A DNA stretch of 64,000 nucleotides, taken from assembly GCA_027490725.1 (NCBI GenBank), contig JAIXXN010000001.1, forward strand, positions 1 through 64,000, read 5' to 3'. The notes below the pieces were generated by a model. The model was not told the origin of the DNA. It worked only from the letters and a program-made list of their open reading frames with translations, and searched no databases. Position numbers and translations under genes: made by a program. Numbering within the stretch: position 1 is the first letter of the stretch; every line of letters starts with the position of its first letter. This document shows positions 45,123 to 55,013 of the stretch, one piece after another. The stretch is from Oxalobacteraceae bacterium (GTDB lineage: Bacteria; Pseudomonadota; Gammaproteobacteria; Burkholderiales; Burkholderiaceae_D).

Positions 45123-46520
45123 TTAGCCTTTCAGGGTCTGCTCCAGTACGTGCAGTTCGTGATTGCATTCCGGGTTTTTGGTGCGGTCCAGGGCGATCTT
45201 GCGCACCGCGTGCAGCACAGTGGTGTGGTCGCGCCCGCCGAACAGCTCGCCAATTTCCGGCAGACTCTTCTGCGTCAACTCCTTGGCCAGATACATCGCG
45301 ATCTGACGCGGCCGGGCAATATTCGCCGGACGCCGCTTGGAATACATATCGGCCACTTTGATGTTGAAGAAATCGGCCACGGTCTTCTGGATGTTTTCCA
45401 CTGAAATCTGGCGGTTCTGCACCGACAGCAAATCTTTCAGCGCTTCCTTGACGATATCGATGGTGATGTCTTTGCCGTGGAAACGCGAGTAAGCCAGAAT
45501 CTTGCGCAGTGCGCCTTCCAGCTCGCGCACGTTGGAGCGCAGGTGCTTGGCCACGAAGAACGCCACGTCGTCCGAGAAGGTCACGCCTTCCTGCTTGGCT
45601 TTTTTGAGCAGAATCGCCACCCGCATTTCCAGTTCCGGCGGTTCGATGGCCACCGTCAGGCCGGAATCGAAGCGCGAAATCAGGCGGTCATCCATGCCGG
45701 TGATTTCTTTCGGATAAGTATCCGAGGTGATGATGATCTGCTTCTTCGCAGCGATCAGCGCTTCGAAGGCGTAGAAGAACTCTTCCTGGGTACGGCTCTT
45801 GCCGCCAAAGAATTGAATATCATCGATCAGCAGCATGTCCAGCGAGTGGTAGTAATGCTTGAAATCGTCAAAGCCCTTGCGCTGATAGGCTGTCACCACG
45901 TCGCGCACATACTGCTCGGCGTGGATGTAGCGGATCTTGGCACCGGGCTGGTCGGCCATCACCTGATTACCAATCGCGTGGATCAGGTGGGTCTTACCGA
46001 GGCCCACACCGCCGTAGAAGAACAGCGGGTTATAGGAAACGCCGGGATTATTCGCGACCTGAATCGCGGCAGCACGGGCCAGCTGGTTCGCCTTACCAGT
46101 GACGAAACTATCGAAGGTCAGATCGGTATTGATGCGGCTCTGTTCGCGGCGTGGCGCGGCCGAAGCCGGTAATTCCGGTACCGATGGCACCGGATCGGCC
46201 ATGCGTGCGTTGCCGCTCGGTGCACCGCCATTCAGGTCGGGCACGGGCGCTACGGCGCTGGCTTTTTTCGGCGCCGACAAACGCGGATCGAGCACGAACT
46301 GCACCTCGGTGGGCGCTTCCCAGTACTGGCAAGCCAGTGCCGTGATGCGGCTGGCAAACTGGCTTTTCACCCAGTCCAGCTTGAAGCGATTGGGCGCAGC
46401 CATGCGCAACTTACCCGCCTCGTAATCGAGGGGGATAAGCGGCTTAATCCAGGCGCTGTATTGTTGCGGCGTCAGCTCTAGCTCCAGCTGGGCGGAGCAG
46501 GTCTGCCAGAAATTTTCCAT
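45123..46520 (-). CDS. dnaA: Chromosomal replication initiator DnaA
   Basis: A 465-residue AAA+ initiator. Domain I is at the N-terminus ([19 protein letters not shown]), a Pro/Ala-rich linker spans about 80-130, the ATPase has Walker [11 protein letters not shown] near 170-179 and Walker [14 protein letters not shown], and domain IV carries the DNA-binding signature [15 protein letters not shown]. The gap upstream to rpmH contains DnaA-box-like sequences and a palindrome, consistent with autoregulation and origin function. Confidence 0.98.
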   Translation of the reverse strand: MENFWQTCSAQLELELTPQQYSAWIKPLIPLDYEAGKLRMAAPNRFKLDWVKSQFASRITALACQYWEAPTEVQFVLDPRLSAPKKASAVAPVPDLNGGAPSGNARMADPVPSVPELPASAAPRREQSRINTDLTFDSFVTGKANQLARAAAIQVANNPGVSYNPLFFYGGVGLGKTHLIHAIGNQVMADQPGAKIRYIHAEQYVRDVVTAYQRKGFDDFKHYYHSLDMLLIDDIQFFGGKSRTQEEFFYAFEALIAAKKQIIITSDTYPKEITGMDDRLISRFDSGLTVAIEPPELEMRVAILLKKAKQEGVTFSDDVAFFVAKHLRSNVRELEGALRKILAYSRFHGKDITIDIVKEALKDLLSVQNRQISVENIQKTVADFFNIKVADMYSKRRPANIARPRQIAMYLAKELTQKSLPEIGELFGGRDHTTVLHAVRKIALDRTKNPECNHELHVLEQTLKG

Positions 46521-46906
46521 GAATCTTATATCTATTCTTGAGTGCTGCTGTACTACTGATCAGGGCGCAAACGAACCCGGGTTCGTCACACGTAACGCGC
46601 TATTCTACTCTTGCCGGGCCAAGTTATCCACAGGGGCGACGCTTATTTTTCGCGGCATGGCCGGCTGGCCGGCGCCATCAGTTGTTGACAAGCGGGGTCG
46701 AAATGTTGATAATTCAGGGTTCCCCGCCCGTATTCCGTGTTTATTCACTGACGTCAATATGGAGTAAGCGTGGATTTAGCGGGCGATGAGATGGACCCAG
46801 CTTGTGCCGGTAACGGTGGCATAGGTGCGCGAAGTGTCATTGGCACCAAAAACTGACGGGGCCACAACCCGATTTTGCATTTTTTTCTGCTTTAAGCGAG
46901 ACCAAC
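46521..46906. other. Candidate oriC region between dnaA and rpmH
   Basis: This 386-bp gap has one perfect DnaA box TTATCCACA (46624-46632), a one-mismatch box on the other strand (TGTTGATAA, 46704-46712) and another one-mismatch box (TTATTCACT, 46741-46749). A 16-bp perfect palindrome ACGAACCC/GGGTTCGT (46571-46586) lies 51-66 bp upstream of dnaA. The divergent promoters of dnaA and rpmH must also be here. Origins are often found in this gap in betaproteobacteria, but a strongly AT-rich unwinding element is not obvious. Confidence 0.6.
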
Positions 46907-47041
46907 ATGAAACGTACTTACCAACCTTCCGTTGTGCGTCGTAAACGCACCCACGGCTTCCGCGCTCGTATGGCTACCCGTGGTGGCCGTGATGTGCTCA
47001 ACGCACGTCGCGCCAAAGGCCGCAAGCGTCTGGCTGTATAA
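46907..47041 (+). CDS. rpmH: Ribosomal protein bL34
   Basis: A 44-residue, strongly basic protein ([20 protein letters not shown] and a C-terminus [11 protein letters not shown]), the exact usual length of L34 of the large ribosomal subunit. It is the first gene of the rpmH-rnpA-yidD-yidC-mnmE cluster and is divergent from dnaA. Confidence 0.98.
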   Translation: MKRTYQPSVVRRKRTHGFRARMATRGGRDVLNARRAKGRKRLAV

Positions 47042-47064
47042 GCCAGCGTTTGTTAGCTGATCGC

Positions 47065-47517
47065 GTGGACAGCTGTCTTCAAAACGGCTCGACAGGCGAA
47101 GGTTCACACGACTTCGCGCGCGTTCGGCGTATCGTTAAAACGGATGAATTTTCATCCGTTTTTCGTTTGCGCCCTACGCATAAAAGCGCGCACTTTGTGC
47201 TCTACACCCGTCCGAGTGAGTTGCCGCATGCGCGGCTGGGCGTGGTGGTAGCAAAACGATTTGCGCCGCGCGCGGTCACGCGTAACACCATTAAACGGCT
47301 CACGCGCGAACTGTTCCGTCAGACCAGCCTGCCGGCGCTCGATTGTCTGGTGCGTTTAGCCAGACCGGTCAACAGCAAGGATGGTCCTGCCACCTCGGCG
47401 ACGCTGAAAGCGGCGCTGCGGGTGGAATTGTCACGTCTGTTCGCCCAGGCCCGCACGGTGCGGACGCCGAAACCGGCCTTGTCATCGGCTGTGCCGCCTC
47501 CATCTGCTGCATCATGA
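47065..47517 (+). CDS. rnpA: Ribonuclease P protein component
   Basis: A basic protein of about 150 residues that binds RNase P RNA and helps mature tRNA 5' ends. The family core is visible: [35 protein letters not shown] and [10 protein letters not shown]. No ATG precedes the core; GTG at 47065 and TTG at 47050 are the in-frame options, and neither has a clear ribosome binding site. The stop codon overlaps the yidD start (ATGA). Confidence 0.93.
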   Translation: MDSCLQNGSTGEGSHDFARVRRIVKTDEFSSVFRLRPTHKSAHFVLYTRPSELPHARLGVVVAKRFAPRAVTRNTIKRLTRELFRQTSLPALDCLVRLARPVNSKDGPATSATLKAALRVELSRLFAQARTVRTPKPALSSAVPPPSAAS

Positions 47518-47777
47518 AAAAATTACTACGTTTTCTGGTGCGCGCCTATCAGCTGCTTCTGAGCCCGCTGATGGCGCCTTCCTGCCGCTTTTACCCGAGC
47601 TGCTCGAACTATGCACTGGAAGCGTTACAAGTCCATGGCGCTGGCCGTGGTAGTCTGCTGACCATCAAACGCCTCTGCCGTTGCCATCCGTGGCATCCTG
47701 GTGGCCATGATCCGGTGCCGCCGGCCGGCAGTAAATCGAATTCTTCAACGACCGCTTGCGGTTGCAACCACTCCTGA
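47514..47777 (+). CDS. yidD: Membrane protein insertion efficiency factor YidD
   Basis: An 87-residue membrane-associated protein. It starts [19 protein letters not shown] and has the family signature [16 protein letters not shown] and [17 protein letters not shown]. The start overlaps the rnpA stop by 4 bp. It is thought to assist YidC, encoded just downstream. Confidence 0.95.
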   Translation: MKKLLRFLVRAYQLLLSPLMAPSCRFYPSCSNYALEALQVHGAGRGSLLTIKRLCRCHPWHPGGHDPVPPAGSKSNSSTTACGCNHS

Positions 47778-47788
47778 TAAGTAGCGTA

Positions 47789-49498
47789 ATGGATATCAAT
47801 AAACGTACCATCCTGTGGATCGTGTTTGCCGTGTCGCTGGTTGTTCTCTGGAACAACTGGCAAGTGTCGAATGGCCATCCATCGATGTTTGCAGCGCCTC
47901 CGGCACAGAGCGCCAAGGCGCCTGCCGCCCAGCCAGCAGCCCTGCCGTCGGCCAGTGCCACGGCAGGCACGCCGCCTGTTGCGGCCGTAGCCGCTAATGG
48001 TGCAGTGCCTGCCGCAGCGGAAGCGTTCAAGAGCGAACGCGTCACCATTACCACCGATCTGTTCCGGGTGGATGTCGACACGCTGGGCGGCACCATCCGC
48101 CGTCTGGAACTGCTGAAGTTCAAGGACGGTATCGATGCCACCAAAAATCAGGTGCTGTTCGATGTCGACGGCGCGACCGGTAAAGCGTATCTGGCGGAAA
48201 CCGGCCTGATCGGCGCTGCCGGCTTGCCGAATCACCAGACTGGCTTCATCGCCAAGCCTGGTCCGCGCATGCTCAACGATGCCAACCAGATTCAACTGGT
48301 ACTGGAAGCGGAATCGGGCGGCGTCAAACTGACCAAGACCTACACCTTCAAGCGTGGCGACTACGTGATCGATGTCCGTCACGACATCAGCAACGTCGGT
48401 ACGGTGCCGGTCAAACCTGAGCTGTATCTGCAACTGGTGCACGACGGCAATAAACCGGCTGGCGATTCCTTCTTTAACAGCAGCTACACCGGCCCGACCC
48501 TGTACACCGACGCCGACAAGTACCACAAGCTGCAGTTCGAGAAACTGGAAAAAGCGGCAGTGGAAGCGGCCAAGACCGGTAAGGATGCTCTGCAGGATCA
48601 CCCGACCAAGGCCGACAATGGCTGGTTCGCGATTTCGCAGCACTTCTTCGTCTCGGCCTTTGTACCGCAAGACAAGCTGGCACGCACCATCTTCACCCGC
48701 AAAGTGACCACCAACCAGTACGCTATCGGCGTGACCCAGCCACTGGGTACGCTGGCACCGGGCGCGACTATCAGCAATGATGCCCGTCTGTACTCCGGTC
48801 CGCAGGAAGAGAAACTGCTGGAACACGTCAGCCCGGGTCTGGAACTGGTGAAAGACTATGGTTTCCTGACCATCATCGCCAAGCCGATTTTCTGGGTCAT
48901 GGATCAGATCCACAAAGCACTGGGTAACTGGGGCTGGACCATCATCGCCTTCACCATCCTGATCAAACTGGCGTTCTTCCCGCTGTCGGCCGCCGGTTAC
49001 CGCAGCATGGCCAAGATGAAAGTGCTGACGCCGAAGATGCAAGCGATCCGCGAGCGTCATAAAGGTGATCCGGCCAAGATGAATCAGGCCACCATGGAAC
49101 TGTACAAGGCCGAGAAAATCAATCCGCTGGGTGGCTGCCTGCCGATTCTGGTGCAGATGCCGGTGTTCATCGCGCTGTACTGGGTGCTGCAAGCGTCGGT
49201 GGAAATTCGCGGCGCCGCATGGATAGGCTGGATCACCAATCTGGCTGCGCCGGATCCGTATTTCATCCTGCCAGTGCTGTACGCAATCACCATGTACATC
49301 ACCACCAAGCTGAACCCGGCCCCGGCCGATCCGATGCAGGCCAAGATGATGCTGTTTATGCCACTGGCATTCTCGGTAATGTTCTTCTTCTTCCCGTCCG
49401 GTCTGGTTCTGTACTGGGTCGTGAACAACATCCTGTCGATCGCCCAGCAGTACGTGATCACGAAGAAATTTGCGGTACCGGAAGCGGCCAAAAGCTAA
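47789..49498 (+). CDS. yidC: Membrane protein insertase YidC
   Basis: A 569-residue inner-membrane insertase. An N-terminal membrane segment (TILWIVFAVSLVVLWNNW) is followed by a low-complexity Ala/Pro stretch, a large periplasmic beta domain and the conserved five-helix core at the C-terminus (FTILIKLAFFPLSAAGYRSM, GGCLPILVQMPVFIALYWVL, FFFFPSGLVLYWVVNN). It starts 11 bp after yidD and ends at a strong terminator. Confidence 0.97.
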   Translation: MDINKRTILWIVFAVSLVVLWNNWQVSNGHPSMFAAPPAQSAKAPAAQPAALPSASATAGTPPVAAVAANGAVPAAAEAFKSERVTITTDLFRVDVDTLGGTIRRLELLKFKDGIDATKNQVLFDVDGATGKAYLAETGLIGAAGLPNHQTGFIAKPGPRMLNDANQIQLVLEAESGGVKLTKTYTFKRGDYVIDVRHDISNVGTVPVKPELYLQLVHDGNKPAGDSFFNSSYTGPTLYTDADKYHKLQFEKLEKAAVEAAKTGKDALQDHPTKADNGWFAISQHFFVSAFVPQDKLARTIFTRKVTTNQYAIGVTQPLGTLAPGATISNDARLYSGPQEEKLLEHVSPGLELVKDYGFLTIIAKPIFWVMDQIHKALGNWGWTIIAFTILIKLAFFPLSAAGYRSMAKMKVLTPKMQAIRERHKGDPAKMNQATMELYKAEKINPLGGCLPILVQMPVFIALYWVLQASVEIRGAAWIGWITNLAAPDPYFILPVLYAITMYITTKLNPAPADPMQAKMMLFMPLAFSVMFFFFPSGLVLYWVVNNILSIAQQYVITKKFAVPEAAKS

Positions 49499-49524
49499 TC
49501 CCTGACAGCGGCAAGCTGTTGCAT

Positions 49525-49555
49525 AAAAGCCCGTGTTGATCGCGGGCTTTTTTTT
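49525..49555 (+). terminator. yidC terminator
   Basis: AAAAGCCCG (49525-49533) pairs with CGGGCTTTT (49543-49551) and runs into a tract of eight T residues. It separates the rpmH-yidC group from mnmE. Confidence 0.92.
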
Positions 49556-49574
49556 ACTTGGTTACAATCGAACT

Positions 49575-50954
49575 ATGAATATCGACTCTTCCCCTATCGC
49601 CGCGATTGCCACTGCACCGGGACGCGGCGGCATCGGCGTGGTGCGTGCCTCCGGCAAAAATCTGCAGGCACTGGTGACGGCCTTGTTCGGCAGTACTGTG
49701 CTGGCGCCGCGCCATGCCAGCTACCTGCCGTTCCGCCAGGCCGATGGCAGCATCATCGATCAGGGGATCGCGATATTCTTCCCTGGCCCCCATTCGTACA
49801 CGGGCGAAGATGTGCTGGAGTTGCAGGGACACGGTGGTCCCATCGTGCTGCAACTGTTGCTGGCGCGTGTGCTGGAAGCGGGCGCCGAACTCGAATTGCG
49901 GCTGGCCGAGCCTGGCGAATTCACCCGTCGTGCCTACCTGAACGATAAGCTCGATCTGGCGCAGGCGGAAGCGGTGGCTGACCTGATCGATGCCTCGACA
50001 GAGGCGGCTGCCAAATCGGCGTCGCAATCGCTGTCGGGGGCATTTTCGCGCACCGTCAACACGCTGGTCGAGGGTGTAACGGGGCTGCGCATGCTGGTCG
50101 AAGCGACCCTCGATTTCCCTGAAGAGGAAATCGATTTTCTGGAAAAATCCGATGCGCGTGGCCAGCTGGCCGGCATCGTGACTGCCTTAGATCAGGTGTT
50201 CCGTCAGGCTGCGCAAGGCGCGCTGCTGCGCGAAGGTCTGAACGTGGTGCTGGTGGGCCAGCCGAATGTGGGCAAGTCCTCGCTGCTGAATGCGCTGGCG
50301 GGTGACGATGTGGCGATCGTCACGCCGATCGCCGGTACTACCCGCGACAAGGTAACGGAAACCATCCAGATCGAAGGCATTCCGCTGAATATTATCGATA
50401 CCGCCGGGATCCGCGCCATCGATGATGGCATCGATGTGGTGGAACGGATCGGCATCGAACGCACCTGGGCAGAAGTGGGCAAGGCCGATGTGATCCTGCA
50501 CCTGCTGGACGCCGATCACGGTCCGTCGCGCGCCGATGAAGCCATCGTTGCGGCGTTCCCGCCGAATGTGCCGGTGCTGCGCGTATGGAACAAGATCGAC
50601 CTGTCCGGTCACAAGCCGGCCGTCGATGAGATGGCGGATGCCACCCACGTTTATCTGTCGGCGCACGAGAAGCTGGGCATTGATCTGCTGCGTGGTGAAT
50701 TGCTGCGCATTGCGGGCTGGCAGCAGACTGGCGAATCGCTGTATCTGGCACGCGAGCGCCATCTGATTGCGCTGAAAAACGCCGGCAACCATCTGGCCCG
50801 GGCGGGCGAACATGCGGCGCAGAATGATCAGTCGCTTGATTTGTTTGCGGAAGAACTGCGTCTGGCGCAGGCCCAGTTATCCAGCATCACCGGAGAATTC
50901 TCGTCCGATGATTTGCTGGGGGTAATTTTCAGCCGCTTCTGTATTGGCAAATAA
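49575..50954 (+). CDS. mnmE: tRNA modification GTPase MnmE
   Basis: A 459-residue GTPase that, with MnmG, modifies uridine 34 of certain tRNAs. The N-terminal formyl-THF-binding part starts [18 protein letters not shown]; the inserted G domain has the P-loop [14 protein letters not shown] near 226 and [10 protein letters not shown]; the C-terminus is the invariant FCIGK with its catalytic Cys456. Twenty bp separate it from the yidC terminator. MnmG is not in the window. Confidence 0.97.
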   Translation: MNIDSSPIAAIATAPGRGGIGVVRASGKNLQALVTALFGSTVLAPRHASYLPFRQADGSIIDQGIAIFFPGPHSYTGEDVLELQGHGGPIVLQLLLARVLEAGAELELRLAEPGEFTRRAYLNDKLDLAQAEAVADLIDASTEAAAKSASQSLSGAFSRTVNTLVEGVTGLRMLVEATLDFPEEEIDFLEKSDARGQLAGIVTALDQVFRQAAQGALLREGLNVVLVGQPNVGKSSLLNALAGDDVAIVTPIAGTTRDKVTETIQIEGIPLNIIDTAGIRAIDDGIDVVERIGIERTWAEVGKADVILHLLDADHGPSRADEAIVAAFPPNVPVLRVWNKIDLSGHKPAVDEMADATHVYLSAHEKLGIDLLRGELLRIAGWQQTGESLYLARERHLIALKNAGNHLARAGEHAAQNDQSLDLFAEELRLAQAQLSSITGEFSSDDLLGVIFSRFCIGK

Positions 50955-50960
50955 GCACAC

Positions 50961-51011
50961 GGCCCAGCGTCACACTCACACTATTGCTCAGTGTGAGTGT
51001 GACGCTAGGCC
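50961..51011. terminator. Long hairpin between convergent mnmE and oxidoreductase genes
   Basis: GGCCCAGCGTCACACTCACA (50961-50980, continuing to 50982) pairs with the 22 nt at 50990-51011 with a single mismatch around a 7-nt loop. It fills the gap between two converging genes and probably ends transcription from both sides, although neither side has a T-run. Confidence 0.75.
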
Positions 51012-51019
51012 ATTCCCGC

Positions 51020-51673
51020 TTAGAGACTGACGAAGTTATGCGTGGACAGAGCGCCGAAGGGCAGCGAAGCTAGCGGACCGCCCACGTCTAGCGCGCCGAG
51101 ATCGACCGGGAAAAAGCCGGCAGTCGCCATGATTTCGCGCACGGCAGCTTTGGCGTCTGCATCGTCACCCGAGTAGAACAGTACCCGCTTGCCACCGGCC
51201 ACTGCTGGCTCTTTCAGCACATTCACGTCGTTGTGGTTGAAGGCCTTGACTAGTCGAGCGCCCGGCACCCATTGCCGGATCATCTGACTCGAATGCTGCG
51301 CCCCCAGATCGACTGGCTTGATGCCGTAGGCAGCCAGTGGATTACTGGCGTCCTGCGCATCGGGCGAGGTGGCCGGATCAAAGAACTCCACCGGATTAGT
51401 GCCATCGATAACGATGCGTCCCGCCCATGCAGGCAAGCTGCTTAATACGCGCTCGGCATCGACCCAGCGCACTGCCACCAGCACGATGTCGGCGCTGGCT
51501 GCCTGTTGCACCGTCCCTGCCTGGATCAATGGTCCGAGTTCCTGCACCAGCGGCGCTAGCGAGGCGGGACCGCGGCTGTTGGCGATGATGGCCGAGCGCC
51601 CGCTGTTGGCGAGCATACGGGCGAAGTTGGTGCCCAGAGCGCCGGAACCGATAATGCCGATAGTCATAGTCAT
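51020..51673 (-). CDS. NADPH-dependent F420 reductase-like (COG2085) oxidoreductase
   Basis: A 217-residue Rossmann protein. It starts TIGIIGSGALGTNFARML (GxGxxG nucleotide motif) with Asn/Ser/Arg after beta strand 2 (IANSRGP), suggesting NADP. The segment IVIDGTNPVEF and VKAFNHND are typical of this group. AAGGA lies 7 nt before the ATG. A LysR regulator is divergently transcribed from the shared 123-bp gap, so it is the likely target of that regulator. The substrate is unknown. Confidence 0.8.
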   Translation of the reverse strand: MTMTIGIIGSGALGTNFARMLANSGRSAIIANSRGPASLAPLVQELGPLIQAGTVQQAASADIVLVAVRWVDAERVLSSLPAWAGRIVIDGTNPVEFFDPATSPDAQDASNPLAAYGIKPVDLGAQHSSQMIRQWVPGARLVKAFNHNDVNVLKEPAVAGGKRVLFYSGDDADAKAAVREIMATAGFFPVDLGALDVGGPLASLPFGALSTHNFVSL

Positions 51674-51751
51674 GTTGTTTCCTTTGAATTCGAGTGATGA
51701 ATGTGTTGTAACAGGCTCAATTCTAGGCAGGCGGCGCTTATCGCGTTAGTA

Positions 51752-51786
51752 TCAAGTAGCTATAATCAGTTTCAATTATTACTTGA
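51752..51786. promoter_or_regulatory. Inverted repeat in the LysR/oxidoreductase divergent promoter
   Basis: TCAAGTA (51752-51758) and TACTTGA (51780-51786) form a 7-bp inverted repeat with a 21-nt spacer just before the LysR start. It is a candidate regulator-binding site. Confidence 0.5.
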
Positions 51787-51796
51787 AGCCATCATC

Positions 51797-52720
51797 GTGG
51801 AAACTCTGGCCAATCTGGAATCCTTCATACGCAGTGCCGAGAGCGGTAGCTTTTCTGCCGCAGCGCGCCGGCTCGGTCTGACGCCAGCGGCGGTGAGTCG
51901 CAATGTGGCGCTGCTCGAGCGTAATCTGGGGGTACGGCTGTTTGCCCGCAGCACGCGCGGACTGACGCTCAGTGAAGCTGGCGAACGGTTTCAGCAATCA
52001 GTACAGGGCAGTCTGTCCAGTATTCAAGACGCGATCGCGGACATCAAAGGCCATGCAGGGCAGCCATCAGGCGTGCTAAAACTGAGCGCTGCACCGGGCT
52101 TCGGGATGGATTATCTGTTGCCACTGATGCCGGCGTTCCTGCAGCGCTATCCGGGTATCACCCCGGACTGGACGTTTGATAGCCGTCCGGTCGATCTGAT
52201 TGGTGGCGGCTTTGATGCGGCCATCGGTGCCGGTTTCGAATTGCCACCCGGGATGGTGGCACGGGAGCTGGCGCAGATTCATTTGATTGCGGTGGCAACA
52301 CCGGCACTGCTGGCGGGGCGCCGCCTGCCGCAAGATCCTGCCGGACTAGCCGAGTTGCCCGGGGTGGTGATGCGTTCCTCGGTGACGGGGCGGGTGCGTA
52401 GCTGGGTGATGCGCAATCGTGCCGGTAGCGCCGTTGCGGCGACACAGCAGGCCGTGATGCTGGTCAACGACCCCGATGCGCTCAGTCGGGCTGTGCTGTT
52501 AGGGCTGGGGGTAGGCTTAATTCCCGTTTCCCATGCGGCAGCGCATCTGGACAGTGGCGCACTGCGACGTGTGTTGCCCGGCTGGCATGCCGAAGTCGGG
52601 GCAATTTCGCTCTATTTCGGTAGTCAGAAACTGTTGCCAGCCAAGACGCGGGCCTTTATCGATTTTGTGGTCGACGCCTTCCGGCAGCAGAAGCTAGCTC
52701 AAACCCTGTCCACCGCTTAG
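51797..52720 (+). CDS. LysR-family transcriptional regulator
   Basis: A 307-residue regulator. The N-terminal winged helix-turn-helix is clear (LESFIRSAESGSFSAAARRL then LTPAAVSRNVALLE), followed by a periplasmic-binding-protein-like effector domain with GVLKLSAAPGFGMDYLLP. I chose the GTG at 51797, which starts the normal family N-terminus; the longer open frame overlaps the promoter region. It probably controls itself and the divergent oxidoreductase gene. Confidence 0.88.
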   Translation: METLANLESFIRSAESGSFSAAARRLGLTPAAVSRNVALLERNLGVRLFARSTRGLTLSEAGERFQQSVQGSLSSIQDAIADIKGHAGQPSGVLKLSAAPGFGMDYLLPLMPAFLQRYPGITPDWTFDSRPVDLIGGGFDAAIGAGFELPPGMVARELAQIHLIAVATPALLAGRRLPQDPAGLAELPGVVMRSSVTGRVRSWVMRNRAGSAVAATQQAVMLVNDPDALSRAVLLGLGVGLIPVSHAAAHLDSGALRRVLPGWHAEVGAISLYFGSQKLLPAKTRAFIDFVVDAFRQQKLAQTLSTA

Positions 52721-52768
52721 TCTGTCACGTGTCGTAGCGTCAACTGATCACCGACTTTGCGGCTGTGT

Positions 52769-53752
52769 TCAGGCCGGCGGCAGGGTGTGGATCTGCACGC
52801 GATCGCGGCCATTGCGTTTGGCCTGATACAGGCAGCTGTCGGCCGCTGCCAGCAGCGTCGCGACATCCGCCAGCTGGTCGCGCTGGAAGCTGGCCACGCC
52901 GATACTGAGTGTGACATGCGGCCGCTGCGCCGCCGGAGCGTGGTCGATCTGCAGCGCGGCAATGCGGGCGCGGATCGCTTCCGCATGCAGCGCGGCCTGT
53001 TCGATGCTGGTATCGGGCAGCACCGCTGCAAATTCTTCGCCACCGTAACGGGCTGCCAGATCGGCCGGCCGTTGCAGCATGCCGGCAAAGGCTTCAGCCA
53101 CCATGGTCAGGCAGGCATCGCCTTGTTGATGGCCAAAATGGTCGTTATAGGCCTTGAACGAATCGATATCCATCAACAGCAGCGAGAGCTGGCCGTTATT
53201 GCGCTGGGCACGGCGCAGTTCGCGGTCCATCGCGACGTCGAAGTGGCGTCGGTTGGCGATGCCGGTCAGGCCATCGACATAGGATTGCGCGCGCAGCGCC
53301 TCGGCCTGTCCGCGCAACTGCTTTTCACGGTCCACCGTGCGGCTGACGTCGCTCACCTCAATCAGACAGAAGCGCTGCTTGCCTTCCGTGAACGGGGTGA
53401 CGGTGACGGATTGTTCGATGCGCTCGCCGCCCCAGCTGCCGCTCGGATACAGCGGGAACGGTGCGCGCTGGGTGGCGGGTGACAGGCGTTGTGGCAGATT
53501 GCTTTGCAGCGCACTGAGCACGAGTTGCTCGAGCCGCTGGCCGGCTAGTTCGGGAAATAGTTCGAACAGCGGCGTGCCCAGTACCCGGGTGGCCGACAGC
53601 CCAGAGTGGCTGGCTAGCCACTGGTTCCACACCACGATGCGCAAGCTGCTATCGAGTACCAGCAGGCCGAGCCCGGCCAGTGCCAGAATCCGGGCGGACA
53701 GATGGTTGTGGCCGCTGGCGGCGGCGGGGGCGGCGAGGGTGCTGTCGGTCAT
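52769..53752 (-). CDS. PAS-GGDEF diguanylate cyclase
   Basis: A 327-residue enzyme predicted to make cyclic di-GMP. A PAS-like sensor occupies about 20-140 (GLLVLDSSLRIVVWNQWLAS). The GGDEF domain starts at about 158 (YVDGLTGIANRRHFD), has the metal/substrate segment LLMDIDSFKAYND and the active motif GGEEF at 237-241. An inhibitory-site RxxD (RPAD, 228-231) sits five residues before it, so product feedback is expected. No membrane segment is visible. CAGGA lies 9-10 nt before the ATG at 53752. Confidence 0.9.
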   Translation of the reverse strand: MTDSTLAAPAAASGHNHLSARILALAGLGLLVLDSSLRIVVWNQWLASHSGLSATRVLGTPLFELFPELAGQRLEQLVLSALQSNLPQRLSPATQRAPFPLYPSGSWGGERIEQSVTVTPFTEGKQRFCLIEVSDVSRTVDREKQLRGQAEALRAQSYVDGLTGIANRRHFDVAMDRELRRAQRNNGQLSLLLMDIDSFKAYNDHFGHQQGDACLTMVAEAFAGMLQRPADLAARYGGEEFAAVLPDTSIEQAALHAEAIRARIAALQIDHAPAAQRPHVTLSIGVASFQRDQLADVATLLAAADSCLYQAKRNGRDRVQIHTLPPA

Positions 53753-54037
53753 GCAGGTGATCCTGTCGGAGCATGTAGGATGGCCGATTATAAGCGCTGG
53801 CATGCGAGCGTGTTGTGCCGGCCGCACTATCAGTTTCCGTTTTCTAATTAAAAAATATTTCCTCACTCGGACGAGACCGTTTCGCAGCGTGATTGCCACG
53901 GTTTTGGCCAGCAGGCATGGCAGACAGGGGGCGTGAACCTGCTATGATGACTCGCTTGAGAAATCTCATGCCTACGTTATTCCGCTGAAGTAATCTTGCA
54001 ACGTTGACCTGAGCACGGCCCTGGAAAGGAGGCGATC
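53753..54037. other. Divergent intergenic region
   Basis: About 285 bp without a gene, between the cyclase and the small zinc protein. It includes an AT-rich stretch (TAATTAAAAAATATTT, about 53845-53862) that could hold the cyclase promoter. Nothing else was seen. Confidence 0.4.
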
Positions 54038-54241
54038 GTGGATCCGATACAAGAGAGCGTACAGGATGACAAGGCGGGTGTGCCCGCTGCCACACCCGCG
54101 TCCGTGCAGTTACGTGCCCGTCAGGCGCTGCCACCCAAAGGGGCTTGCTGGTACTGCGATAAACCGCTCGACAATGTGCGCCGCTTCTGCGACAAGGAGT
54201 GTGCCGACGCGTTTGACGAGGAAAAGGAATACACCCGCTAG
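54038..54241 (+). CDS. Small zinc-ribbon-like protein
   Basis: A 67-residue protein starting with GTG, preceded by a strong AAGGAGG 5 nt upstream. It has two CxxC-like pairs in CWYCDKPLDNVRRFCDKEC followed by an acidic tail, a likely zinc-binding knuckle similar to DUF2116-type proteins. Function unknown. Confidence 0.75.
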   Translation: MDPIQESVQDDKAGVPAATPASVQLRARQALPPKGACWYCDKPLDNVRRFCDKECADAFDEEKEYTR

Positions 54242-54280
54242 AGGATGCCTCAGCGTGCGGAGTTGCTGCAGCGCGCGCCA

Positions 54281-54859
54281 CTAGGGCGAGATGAGCTCGG
54301 CAGGCAGCAGGGCCAGTGCGGCCACATAATCAAATTGCAGCACCTGCTGGCGTAGCGCGCTATAGCCCGCTTCGCCGAGTGCCTGCGTCAGGGCGACCGC
54401 CGACTGTTCGACCACATCGACCGCTGCCCCGTCACCGATATCGAGCAGGCTGGCCAGATGCTGCAGGAGTGCCATGGAGGTCGGCATATGGCTGGCGGCA
54501 TACGCTGGCGCTGGCGTTGCCGGCTGTTGCTGGCGCAGCAGCACGTCGATCTGTTCCAGTAAGGCCTGCAAGGCCGCTTCCAGCGCTAGCAGTGTGCTGT
54601 CATTGCCGGCGCTTTCCAGTGCATGGGCCAGCCGTGCTACCTGCCGCGCGCCGATCATGCCGGCCGCGCCTTTCAGGGTGTGGGCGATGCGCGCTGCGGT
54701 GGCAGTATCGCCGCTTGCCTGCGCGGCACGGGCCTGAGCTGGGGCATCCTGATAGCGCTGCTGGAAACGCTGCAGAATTTGCTGGTAGAGTGCCCGATCG
54801 CCCATCAATTGCTGCAGGCCGGTGCCGGTATCGAGTACGTCGGTGTCAGGTGTCATCAT
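54281..54859 (-). CDS. Hpt-domain phosphotransfer protein
   Basis: A 192-residue protein with one Hpt domain in its first 120 residues; the phosphorylatable His60 sits in the signature ARIAHTLKGAAGMIGA. The C-terminal part is helical and Ala/Leu-rich with no known domain. It probably relays phosphate from a histidine kinase to a response regulator; no kinase or receiver gene is adjacent. It starts MM and no strong ribosome binding site is evident. Confidence 0.85.
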   Translation of the reverse strand: MMTPDTDVLDTGTGLQQLMGDRALYQQILQRFQQRYQDAPAQARAAQASGDTATAARIAHTLKGAAGMIGARQVARLAHALESAGNDSTLLALEAALQALLEQIDVLLRQQQPATPAPAYAASHMPTSMALLQHLASLLDIGDGAAVDVVEQSAVALTQALGEAGYSALRQQVLQFDYVAALALLPAELISP

Positions 54860-55013
54860 GTGCAGCAGCAGAGGTGGGGAGGCTGGCGCAAAGTCTGCGG
54901 TAAGTTGGACAGTTCCATTCTATGCCAGATTTCAGCTTGATAGCATAGAGCGATGGGCCGGGTGGCGCGGTAAAATGGCGGGTGCCCGAGCTAAGCCGGG
55001 TCTTTTTTAGGGA

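Noticed and set aside
46519..46789. Small plus-strand proteins inside the dnaA-rpmH gap
   Set aside because: They span the DnaA boxes and palindrome, lack start signals and match nothing known.
52721..53088. Minus-strand frame overlapping the end of the cyclase gene
   Set aside because: It is out of frame with the clear GGDEF gene and has Arg/Pro/Ser-rich shadow composition.
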